Positions 23,132 to 32,857 of a stretch of DNA of 64,000 nt are shown one piece after another. The stretch covers positions 18,874,041 to 18,938,040 of the forward strand of contig NC_083606.1 of NCBI RefSeq assembly GCF_029168945.1, read 5' to 3'. The notes below the pieces were generated by a model. It ran no database searches, was not told where the DNA came from, and saw only the letters and a program-made list of their open reading frames with translations. A program made the translations under genes and the position numbers. Source of the DNA: Cannabis sativa (taxonomy: Eukaryota > Streptophyta > Magnoliopsida > Rosales > Cannabaceae). Position 1 is the first letter of the stretch. Every line of letters begins with the position of its first letter.

Positions 23132-25918
23132 CTACATTGTGGGAGACTTGGATAGATCTTCTTCTTCCACTGCCTCGGCCTCTTCCTCCTCCTTCCTAGA
23201 CTTTTCACAATAAGCCAAAGTTTTCTCTTCATCCTCCTCCAAGAAGCTTGTGCCCATGTTGGGATTTGCCATCAAGGCTCGATAAACGGTACGAAGGCCG
23301 ACCTTGTTGCATCGCTCTGTGGTTTCGACCTCTTTCCCTTCGAGTTCGACCTCTTTCCCTTTGAGTTCAGCCTCTTTTTCTGCGAGCACCTTCTTAAGTT
23401 CATTGCATTCATCAGTCTTGGTCTTTCTGGCCTTCTCGGCTTCTTCAAGGCTTTTTTTCGACCTCTTGGCTTCCTGTTTGAGATGGGTGATTTCCTGCTA
23501 AGCGTCGTTCCATTGTTTAATCACGACCTCGCGTTGGGCTAGTGACTTTTGGACCTCACCCTCTAGGTATTTGAGTCAATGCAAGGTTCACCAATGGGAG
23601 GAAAAAGAAAGAAAAGAAGTCTGGAGAATTACGAGCAAATGAATATAAGAAACAGGGAGAAAAAAGAAAGAAAAAATAGTATGGATTAATACAACAAATT
23701 TACCATGAGGGCATAATGCAAGTTCCTCGAAAGCGTCTCTTGCGGATTCGCAAGATTTATTATATCCCAATCATGGGGGAGGAGAGCCTTGAGTTGGCAC
23801 CAGCAGGTAGTCCCAAACACCTGGGCAAATTCCGAACCAGCCTTCCCTACGACAACAGACAGTATTTCAATGGCCTGGCTCGAAGAGGCAGAGGCATGGG
23901 TTGTCTCAGGAGGAGGTGCTTTGGTGTTGGGATCAACCGGAGGAGAAGTCAGCTCATGGGTGTTGGTCTCAGAGACCTCGAGGTCAATAGGCTCAAACAC
24001 TTTCTTGTTTTTATGGGCAGTGGTTTTCTTTGGCCTTTTAGAAGGCTCCACCTCGGTTTCTATAGAAACCCCTAAGTTGGTTCCCCTTTTCTTCCCTTTC
24101 CGGTCCATAACATCTTCAAAACGCATGTTAGCGAGGCAAATTAAAGTGTTAAAATTATTTAAAGACAAATGAAAGGGAAGCGTGGAGTGTAATTTTCCAC
24201 CTAAGAAATTTACCAAAACCATTAGAAGGTGAGCTATCATTAGAAGAGGGGGTAGAAGGACCGTTGTGTCCACTAAAAACCCTATAGCCTGTAATCTTGA
24301 ATATATCAAAGGGCTCGATTGGTTCTAAATCCCAGCTCGCATTTATATGACTTGCCCTATCAGTCATGGTGCCATATTGTTCAGCTATAGCATAGTATGA
24401 CTCGTTATAGTTAATCTGAACGTGGAATCTAGGGTACCAACTGTCAAACCTATGTGCAATTCAGTTTACGAGAACGAAATTCCGAATATAAAAATTAAGG
24501 CGACTATCTCAGAAAGTAACTAATGTGTTACGTTTAGCCCTAAGTATTATGGGTGACCAACCACATTAATTACCTCGGGATTCTCCTTCACCGACTTCCC
24601 GAGGGACAGTGTTTTGAAGGTATTGTGCTCGAGCCACGCGATCTAAGGCCTTATCCTCCTCTTGAACAAGAACCTATTGCCAAGAAGAATACTTGGGAAA
24701 CTTATAATCACAAGTATACTCCTTTTCAGTAAGGAAGTCCACAGATCTCAGATTGGCCTCGTTTAGAAGGATGTCGCACGACCTAAGGCTGTGGGGAAGA
24801 TTTAGCAGGAGTTGTGCCGATTGACCATCTCGAGAGTAGGGATGGATCTTTTCGAGAGGGCTGTAAAAAATAAAACATTAGTTAGAAAACTTAGAATGAA
24901 AAGACAAGGATTAATCCAACCAAGCCTGATGAAAATAATTACTTACGAATTTTACGGAAGGTGGTTGTGCCGATTGGGGAGAGACCAGTTGTCCAAAAGA
25001 AGTTATCTTTGAAAGATATTTTGTTTGGCAAGTCTACAATAATTTTAGGCTTGCTGGAGTGAGTACTGAGATAATAGAAACCCACTGCGGCATTCTTCCT
25101 CACTGGAACAACCTCAATAGAGTAAAGATACTCGATTGCAATAGGCGTAGGGCACTCCCACTTCAGAATTTTATACATGACCTTCAAACTGGTAAGGATT
25201 CTGTAGGAGATGGGATTTAGTTAGAATGGGGCAAGCCCGAGGTGGTTTATGTAATCCTTGAAGTAGTCATAGAGGGGATTTATGGCACATGCACTGATGT
25301 GTTCAAGACTCCAGACACCTATGCCAGTGGAGCCGCTGGTACTAGTTTCACCACTGGCTCCCTTAGGGGTCTCACCTGTAAGGTGCGCAGGGGGTAACAA
25401 CTAAACTCACCAGCTTGCACTTACCTAACTTGGCATACTTGCCCAAGTTCGATTCCACAGGTCCTCAGTATATCACCTGTGTAGCCTGAGATAGTTCGCA
25501 CCTTCGATTCTATTAACTCGCCGTCAAAGGTGACGTTAGGATCCTGGGGAGTCTTTGGTGTACGTGGCTTGGGAGACATTATTTCAAAATCTAAGTCACC
25601 TGGTTCAAAAGCAATCATGACTTTGGGTAAAATTAAAGGCTTATCCAAATGAATAAATGACACACTGGGAGGTTCTGGTCAAGCCGCATCTCACAAGAAA
25701 CGGCATTTGCCTTCAATGATTTCTTGCAAGAAGCGCCTGTGGCGACTAGCATTGTCTTCCTGATAGGCCCTCACTAAATGTTCCCTAACCCTAGAATCGT
25801 TTAACTCTAATTTGGATGTGGGTTTTGAAGGGTTAGGTTTATAAGGGACGACTGATTCTGTAGGAACTTCAAATTCTAAATCTTCTGGACGATAAATTTA
25901 TGATCGAGATTGGGACAT
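23132..25918 (-). pseudogene. Tat antisense ORF (aORF), interrupted
   Basis: On minus, an ATG at 25918 opens MSQSRS, with an early stop, and coding sense continues to TAG at 23132. Segments in order are: LEFEVPTESVVPYKPNPSKP and HRRFLQEIIEGKC; a domain with IEVVPVRKNAAVGFYYLSTH and IVDLPNKISFKDNFFW (25187-24939); a basic Ser/Pro-rich linker (RKGKKRGTNLG, KRPKKTTAHKNKK); and a C-terminal coiled coil (KEAELKGKEVELEGKEVE) ending in an acidic tail. This resembles the 'putative gypsy type transposon' proteins encoded antisense in Tat elements, whose function is unknown. Stops and frameshifts break it here. It lies between the lost pol and the 3' LTR, as known for the lineage. Confidence 0.75.
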
Positions 25919-26410
25919 TGCTGCAAGAAGAAAGCAATCCCAATCCCTGGAAAGAATTTTATCAAACCTAAAGGTGGCGAGTTGAAGGTTCTGAGAAAAC
26001 CTACGTATTGCCTGAACCCTAATGTTGACACAAATACATTTCAACCCTAAAAATTGCTAAAACCAAATGAGATGGTGACGATACAAACAAATGATGCAGC
26101 AATTAAACCCAAAAATGCAACGTAACAAGCTTGTAAGATATCAAGAAGAAAAACTACTTACTGTTTGAAGTTAGGATTTAAGGCGATAGATAGCTCTTCG
26201 GCCTGCGAATCTTTGAATGCAGTGAGGATCTCTTTGAGAATGTGAAGTCAGAGGAAACTCGCAGAAAAAATGTCAAGGACAGGGATGCCATGCAAATTCT
26301 CAGGCAAACTCGAAGTTGTTTCTTAGCAAAGAAGCTTAAGAGTTTCTCAGAATTTTTAAAATGGAGGAAATAATGCAAAGGTGGTTCCTTTTTCTTACTT
26401 TATACCCTTG
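25919..26410 (-). promoter_or_regulatory. Putative promoter and 5'-UTR intron of the antisense ORF
   Basis: On minus, GGTATAAAG places a TATA box at 26404-26399. A donor A|GTAAGT lies at 26161-26156 and a pyrimidine-rich acceptor TTTCTTCTTGCAG ends at 25921, two bases before the aORF ATG (25918). This is the layout of an ordinary plant gene with a leader intron of about 241 bp. It is a prediction from consensus only. Confidence 0.5.
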
Positions 26411-26624
26411 AAGTCAGTTTCGTCGGATCAGAGAGATGTTTGATCCTACAGACAATATTCAAAGTATAAGTGGAAAAGATGGTCATTTAATGTTGATGTA
26501 CCTCGAAACCGCAAAACTGCCAAAATTAGAGGACATGCGTTTTCTCAAAAGGAAATATGACAAATATACCCTTTGTAATCATTAAAAAGCACTTTTTATC
26601 AAAAAGAACTTTTTAAGGGGCAAT
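26411..26624 (+). other. Tat 3' untranslated end and weak polypurine tract
   Basis: No coding seen. TTTTTAAGGGGCAAT just before the 3' LTR is the likely polypurine tract. Confidence 0.5.
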
Positions 26625-27588
26625 TGTTATACCCGAAATTTGGCTAGCACATTAGAAGAAAACATGTGTCAAGTTGGGAAGAATACAAACCAAGGCACGA
26701 AATTATAATTACATTTGAGGTGGAATAACTCATTAAAAGCATAATTGACAGAGTATATTTACAACTCGGCTGACTGAATAGTCTTATGCGAGATAAAGAC
26801 TATACAAACTATTGCCTTGCGCATCAACGAGAAACCATGTAACTTTAAGTGTATAAGACGAGGCACTAACCTCGATTACGTGGATGAGATATACTGAATG
26901 TGAATACACTTAGCGTATAATATGCAGTATACAAACAAAGTGTAACAGACGGGTGAATCAAAGCAAGTGATAGCGAGGCATCCACCTCACCATAGGAAGA
27001 CATGCACACGAAAAAGATCACCTCCTCACCAAAAATTGCAATTGTGAGATAGGGTTTTATGTTTCTAGAGTAAAAGCGACGAGATTTACATTATCAACCT
27101 TGAAAAGAAATAGGAAAAGCTCCAGCTCGGTATCAAGGTTACCGTTGCTCTATTCCCAGCAAGACATCCCAAAAAAATACGGTTTGCAATGTATTTAATA
27201 CATGTTTTATTTTGATTCATTAAAAGCAGACTAATCACAGCTGATATTCAAACAATGACCGCATTTATTTTACGTGATATGTAATCAGATCCCACAATTT
27301 TAGGGGATAATTATTGTAAGAATATCAGTCAACTCAGTAATTAACTGCCTATATGTGATTATAAGAAGATGCAAGATAGACTGAGAAAGGGACGAAAAAA
27401 TTCATAAGAAAAAAGGCACTGAAAAACACCCAGAAATCTAATAAGATTGACTCGTAGACTATGCAGAATTTTAACTGCAAAACTACATAAAAAACCTTTG
27501 TGTTCATTTTTTTTCTTTACTATTTTTATTTTTCTGTGCAAGTTTATCATTCAGGCTCAAATTTGGTTAACGAAAATCTACGTTAACA
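26625..27588 (+). repeat. Tat 3' LTR
   Basis: Partner of 6748-7712. It ends GTTAACA and is followed by the AAGTC duplication, after which copia coding sense resumes in phase. Confidence 0.92.
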
Positions 27589-27593
27589 AAGTC

Positions 27594-28860
27594 CTTGAAT
27601 GGGAGCCTAAGGATCACAAAAGGTTCAATGCTTGTGATGAAAGGAGAGAGAGTACATGGATTGTATGTACTCGAGGGTGAAACTGTATCTGTGGCTGAGG
27701 AAGAAACAGTAAAAGGTTTAGAAAGTGATATGCAACTATGGCATCAAAGGCTTGGACATATGAGTGAACAAGGCATGAGGGAATTACTGAAGAAGGGAGT
27801 CATTGAAAAGATTCAGACATGTGCATTACCATTCTGTGAGACTTGTGTTTAGGGCAAGCAACACAAGATCAATTTTACAGCAGCAACTCACAACACAAAG
27901 GGAGTCCTAGAGTATGTGCATGTTGACCTTTGGGGGCCAAGTAGAATCCCAACATAATCAGGTAAACACTACTTCCTATCTATTGTTAATGATTTTAGTA
28001 GATGTGTTTGGACCTATTTACTTAAAAGCAAAGATGAGTGTCTAGAACAATTTAAGATATGGAAAAATCTAATAGAAAACAAAATAAATTTAAAGGTTAA
28101 GACACTTAGAACTGATAATGGTCTAGAATTCATCAACAATAAGTTTGATAGGTTGTATAATGAGCATGAGATAACTAGGCATAGACAGTTGTGAAAACTC
28201 CACAAATGAATGGAGTTGTTGAGCGTATGAATAGAACCCTTTTGAACAAAGTGAGATGTTTACTTCTTAGGTTGGGGTTGGGAAAGCCTTATTGGGGAGA
28301 AGCTTTAGCTACTGCTTGTTACCTTGTTAATAAGAGTCTTAATAGAGTCATAGACTTGAAGACACCTTATGAGATGTGGTATGGGAAGATACCAAACCTG
28401 AAACACTTGAGAGTGTTTGGATGTTCAGCATATGCACATCAATCCGATGATAAGCTTGATGCTAGATCTGTCAAAGGAACGTTTCTAGATATCCTATAGG
28501 CACAAAATGTTATAGAATTTGGATAAACCAGAATGGAAAACCTAAGGTGATTATTTCTAGAAATGTTGTGTTTAATGAAAATGATTTTTCTCACTTGAAA
28601 GCTGAGAAAGGCAGTGTGTTACCTGACGCAGATTCATCTAGAAAGAGGGAAGAGTTTGAAATTGAGCTCAAATATTTGAACCAACAAGTGAGAATAATTA
28701 CAACAAAGACACATATCCAGATGAGACTGTGGAACGACCAGATCTGTCTGACTACCAGCTTACTAGAGATAAATACAGAAGAGAAATCCATATACCGGCA
28801 AGGTTTGCGAAAGCTGATCTGATTGCACACGCTTTGTTAATAGATCATTCATGTGACATA
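27594..28860 (+). pseudogene. Tork-like copia GAG-pre-integrase and integrase
   Basis: Coding sense resumes after the Tat element. LWHQRLGHMSEQGMRELLKKG with its His, then ALPFCETC, forms the zinc-binding GAG-pre-integrase region (27733-27850). VHVDLWGPS (27918-27945), LRTDNGLEF (28108-28134) and NGVVERMNRT (28206-28235) mark the D,D,E core. The C-terminal part ends with RVFGCSAYAHQSDDKLDARS. Stops at 27850, 27956 and about 28193 and a frameshift near 28490 break it. It would insert the cDNA into the genome. Confidence 0.85.
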
Positions 28861-29618
28861 TCAGAACCATTGAGTATAGAAGAGGCTTTAAATTGAAAGT
28901 ACAAGAAGGAGTGGTCTCAGGCTGTGGATGATGAATTAAGCTTGCTTAGAAAGAAGAAGACATGGGTATTGGTTCCAAGACTTGAGGACAAGAAGGTGAT
29001 CTCATGCAAATGGATTCTAAAAATTAAAGAAGGGGTGACAAAAGATGAGCCAGTAAGGTTTAAGGCAAGATTAGTTGCCAAAGGTTTCACTCAGGTGGAA
29101 GGGATAGATTACATCGAGGTGTTCTCACCTGTGGTGAAGTATAAGACCATTAGACTTATGTTGTCAATGGCAACTCAGTAAGGTTTAGAAGTGGAGTAGC
29201 TTGATGTTAAAATCATGTTTCTAAATGGTTATCTAAAAGAAGAGATATACATGGAGCAACCACCTAGATTTTAGGTGGAACAAGATGGAAAAGAGATGGT
29301 TTGTAAGTTGATAAGTCCCTATACAGCCTTAAGCAATCACCACGATAATGGAACAAACGATTTGACATGCTGTGTTCAGGAGATTGGTCTCACAAGGTCC
29401 AAGTTTGATCATTGTTTGTATTTCAAGCACCTAGAAGAGTCAACGGTTGTGTATCTTCTACTCTATGTAGATGATATGTTAATAATGGGCAAAGACAAGG
29501 CAGTAATCAAAGGAATTAAAGATAAACTCAAAGCAGAATTTGACATGAAAGAATTGGGACAAGTAAAGAAGATACTTGGTCCAGAAGTTCATAGATCCAA
29601 GAGTGATGGAGTCATTTA
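28861..29618 (+). pseudogene. Tork-like copia reverse transcriptase, truncated
   Basis: [46 protein letters not shown] and [14 protein letters not shown] are classic copia RT N-terminal motifs. An in-frame stop lies at 29179-29181 and more near 29200-29275. The catalytic YVDDMLIMG is intact (29464-29490). Homology ends at HRSKSDGVI (29618), so the RT thumb, RNase H and 3' LTR are absent. The adjoining DNA is the same family's gag in reverse. Confidence 0.85.
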
Positions 29619-29883
29619 AAGAAAGGGAAGAAATAATTCTAAACCCATATAATCTTTCTAGCAAATTAATCTTTCTAACAATTGATGGCTTTAAGTACAA
29701 ATCTTTCAATTTATTCGAAACTTCTTTCGCCGTCTTCTCTGCGATGAATTTTCTTCGAACACTGTTTGATAGATACATGATGATCGTGTAGTACACCATC
29801 TTCTCCGTTTCTTCTTTTCTTCCTCTAGTTTCTGCCAATAACTTCTCATCTCCATGAACATTGGAAACTTTCTGGTCCACTAG
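29619..29883 (-). pseudogene. Tork-like copia gag, continuation (minus)
   Basis: On minus, DQKVSNVHGDEKLLAETRGRKE is followed by YYTIIMYLSNSVRRKFIAEKTAK and INLLERLYGFRI. These align residue for residue with the + copy gag around 5650-5930. The piece ends at about 29619 where + strand RT begins on the other strand. Its N-terminus is on the far side of the Sirevirus. Confidence 0.8.
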
Positions 29884-29888
29884 GATCC

Positions 29889-31019
29889 TGTAAAGTCCTT
29901 TTTTGGCAAGTTAGGTGACAAAATAATTTTTCCTTTTCATGGTAAGATTGCTATGCATTCATTTTCGATTTCTTACCTTTTAAATTCGGTTTTTAGTTGC
30001 CATTTTCCTTGTTTGGAAAGTTGCACTTTCAGCTGAACTTTCCTTTGTTGAAAACTTCTCAAAAGAGAAGGAATTCTCTTTTGGAAAGTTGTCTTTTTTA
30101 GGGAAACTTTGTTTATTGCCTTTTCCTTATTGATTTCGATTGTATCTTGATACAATCAAAATATCTAATCTGTTTTTGGCAGGAATCTAGCATTGATTGA
30201 AGATCGGACCCGATTTTAGTAAGTTTCCCATTTCTGGTCAGATCTGCTGCGTCAGCATCCGAATCTGATGTAGCAGATCGTGTTTCTTTTGGAAAGTTTT
30301 TGTACAGCTGCTAATTCGAACTTGTGGTTGCCTCTTTGGTTTCTATGGTCTATAAATAGAGCCTAGAGAGCAACCATTCGAATTACCCCTTCCATTATTC
30401 ATTTTTTGCATTTATCTTTTGAGAGAAGAGAGTCTTTCTTTGTTTTGTGAGAGCCTAGTTGTTCATCTAGGTTCTAGTTGTTCTATTTCTATTCTTACTC
30501 TATCCTAGAGGTTGTGAAGAACTACTTGACTGAACAAGAGATTGGTCTTCGGGAGAAGACTTGATAAAGCCTTACTTCGGGAGGAAGTAAGCACTTAGTC
30601 TTCGGGAGAAGACTTGTTGAAGCCTTACTTCGGGAGGAAGTAAGCACTCACATTTCAAAGACGAAGTGAGTTCGGGCTTGAAGGTGTTTCAAGAAGTCAG
30701 ATTCATAAAGTGGATTACAAAGGATTGCGGCAATACTTTAGAGGGAGTCTAAACTTGTTTAAGTCAATTGTCTTTGTAATTTTGATACTTTATTAATTGA
30801 TTTCATTCTCTGGGCGTGGCCCCGTGGACTAGGAGTGTTCGTGAGAACACTGATACCACGTATAAATCTCTTGTGTCAAGTTATTTATTTTTCTGCAAAA
30901 TATTTTATATTCTGCCTGTTCAGTTTTGCTGTAGCAGAATTACTTTCTGCTGCTGCAAATGCTTACAGTTTTTATATTTTCTTATATACAACTGACATTT
31001 GCAAAAACACGATTTTTCA
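29889..31019 (+). repeat. Sirevirus 5' LTR
   Basis: TGTAAAGTCC...TTTTTCA, with TATAAATA at 30351-30358. The transcribed part carries two pairs of hairpins (30545-30644). It differs from the 3' LTR by scattered changes plus a dense cluster at 30913-30962. Confidence 0.95.
30545..30644 (+). other. Tandem twin hairpins in the Sirevirus leader
   Basis: GTCTTC-GGGA-GAAGAC (30545-30560 and 30598-30613) alternates with an 8-bp stem, CTTACTTC/GAAGTAAG around GGGAG (30571-30591 and 30624-30644). The unit is duplicated at 53-bp spacing and lies about 190 nt downstream of the TATA box. The same set occurs in the 3' LTR from 49232. Confidence 0.8.
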
Positions 31020-31021
31020 AT

Positions 31022-31033
31022 TGGTATCAGAGC
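31022..31033 (+). other. Sirevirus primer-binding site
   Basis: TGGTATCAGAGC, complementary to the 3' end of plant initiator Met tRNA, lies 3 bases after the LTR. Confidence 0.9.
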
Positions 31034-31079
31034 GGGACACTAAACTCTTAGTGTGGTCCTATAACGTTTTTGTGTTAAA

Positions 31080-32841
31080 ATGTCATTTTTTGCAGAAGGA
31101 AGTTCTATTTCTAGACCACCGTTGCTTAATGACTCTAACTATCCTTATTGGAAAGTTAGAATGAGGGCCTTCATCAAATCTCAAGATGAGAAGGCTTGGA
31201 GAATGGTTCTATCAGGTTGATCTCTTCCAGTTGAGACAGATTCTTCAGGTAATACTACTATAAAATCTGAACTGGAATGGTCTATTGAAGATGATAAACT
31301 TTCTGCCTACAATAGCAAAGCCTTGCATGCTATTTTTAATGGTGTAGGTGAGGGTTATATTAAACTTATATCATCTTGTGTTTCTGCTAAGGAAGCTTGG
31401 GAGATCCTTCAAACTCAGTTTGAAGGAACTTCTGATGTGAAAAGATCTAGATTTATCATGCTTCAAACTAAATTTGATGAGCTTAGAATGTCTGATAATG
31501 AAACTTTAACTGAATTTTATGAAAAATTATCTGACATTGCTAATGAATATTTTGCTCTTGGAGAAAAGCTTGATGATTCTGTTCTTGTGAGAAAAATTGT
31601 TAGAGTACTTCCAGAAAGGTTTGATACTAAACTTTTGGCAATGGAGGAAGCTAAAGATTTTAGCACTATGAAGGTGGAAGAATTGATGGGTTCCTTACGT
31701 ACTTTTGAATTAAATCAACAGATTAAACAAAAGGACAAACCCAAATCCATTGCTGATAAAGGTAAAAGTATTGCTTTGAAAGTTGCTGATAATGAAAATT
31801 CTGATAGTGAATGTGATGATGAGATTGCTTTATTAACTAAGAATTTTCAGAAATATATGAAAAAGATGGGAAATAAAAAGAACATATCGAAAGGTTCAAA
31901 AGGTAATACTTTTATTAAACCATCTGTCTCTAACAAAAAGGGAATTCAGTGCAGGGAATGTGAAGGTTTTGGGCATATTCAAGCTGAGTGTGCAAACACT
32001 TTGAAAAAGAATAAGAAAAGTTTCAATGTCACTTGGAGTGATGATGAAACCGAAAGTGATGAAGATAATTCTGAAAATGTTGCCCTAACCTCTGTTATGT
32101 CTAATGTGTTGTGTGATTCACAGGTGAAAGCCAGATTGGTATGTCTGAATAATACCACCGAACAAGAGGAATCAGATTCAGATGAGTCTGAAATCTGTGA
32201 AGAGTCTCTTGCTGAATCATACAAAGTCATGTATGAAAAATGGATTCAGGTTGCTTCTTAAAATAGAGAGTTGAATAAATTGAATAAAAAATTGTCTCAT
32301 CAGATTGAAATGTGTGATTTGAAAATAAAAGAGTATGAGACAAGTTTTTGTGAAAAAAATGAAAAAATCACTCTCTTAAAGAAGGAACTTGAAAATTTTA
32401 AGAAAAATGTTCAAATGCTTAACCCTGGATCTTCTATTTTTGAAAAAGCTCAGAATGCAGGTCAAAGAGGGTTCGCAGGCCTTGGTTCAAGTGGAATGGA
32501 AAGTTCTGGAGTCACGAAGTTTGTAAAATCTAGTGTTCCAACGAATCACTCTGAGGCTACAAAGTCCGTCGTAACAAGCTTTCACTACCTGTCGCAAAGA
32601 AGAGCGCTTCGATGCTGCAAAATCTCCAGGATTTTTGAAAAGAGTAAGATCTCAGGTAAAAAGATTTGTTCCCACTTGTCATTTTTGTGGTAGAAAAGGA
32701 CATATCAGACCTAAATGTTTCACGTTGAAAAATCTGTTTAAAACAAATTATTTTGATAATTTGGAAAAATCTCAAAAGAAACATAAAGGTTTGAAACAAA
32801 TATGGGTGAAAAAGAATTGTCTAGCTGGTTTTTTTAGATAA
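31080..32841 (+). pseudogene. Sirevirus gag
   Basis: It starts at ATG 31080 (MSFFAEGSSISRPPLLNDSNYPYW), the usual Sirevirus gag N-terminus. TGA at 31218-31220 and TAA at 32259-32261 interrupt one otherwise continuous frame. The UBN2-type capsid region (AKEAWEILQTQFEGTSDVKRSR) is followed by a zinc knuckle (CRECEGFGHIQAEC), an acidic segment and a coiled coil (EKNEKITLLKKELENFKKNVQML). A frameshift near 32560-32640 moves the second knuckle (CHFCGRKGHIRPKC) into another frame. It would form the particle and bind RNA. Confidence 0.9.
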
Positions 32842-32857
32842 AACTGCTGCATCTCAA

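Larger units (their letters stand above)
6748..27588 (+). mobile_element. Tat-lineage Ty3/gypsy element, pol-deleted, with antisense ORF; hosts two nested insertions
   Basis: LTRs of 965 and 964 bp (6748-7712, 26625-27588) start TGTTATACC and end GTTAACA, flanked by the 5-bp duplication AAGTC (6743-6747 and 27589-27593). Inside are a Tat-type gag N-terminus and C-terminal knuckle, a scrap of protease/RT, tandem repeats, and a long minus-strand ORF between the pol position and the 3' LTR. That layout is known for Tat elements. Gag core and nearly all pol are deleted, so it is non-autonomous. Nested inside are a solo LTR (8636-11008) and an Angela-like element (12484-22680). Removing them leaves about 8.3 kb. 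Confidence 0.9.
4812..29618 (+). mobile_element. Tork-like Ty1/copia element, + copy, split by a Tat element and 3' truncated
   Basis: The 5' part is LTR 4812 to about 5459, gag 5575-6330 and protease to 6747. Reading resumes after the Tat insertion at 27594 with GAG-pre-integrase, integrase and RT, and ends at about 29618 shortly after the YVDD box. The two halves join in frame when the Tat element and one AAGTC target copy are removed. There is no 3' LTR. RT homology gives way directly to a minus-strand copy of the same family's gag. Several stops mark it as dead. Confidence 0.85.

Noticed and set aside
29479..29880. 133-residue minus ORF taken as one protein
   Set aside because: Only the part from about 29619 to 29880 is copia gag. 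The remainder runs antisense through the + strand RT and is a shadow.
30835..31164. ORF spanning the Sirevirus 5' LTR end and primer site
   Set aside because: It crosses the LTR boundary and primer site and overlaps the true gag start in another frame.
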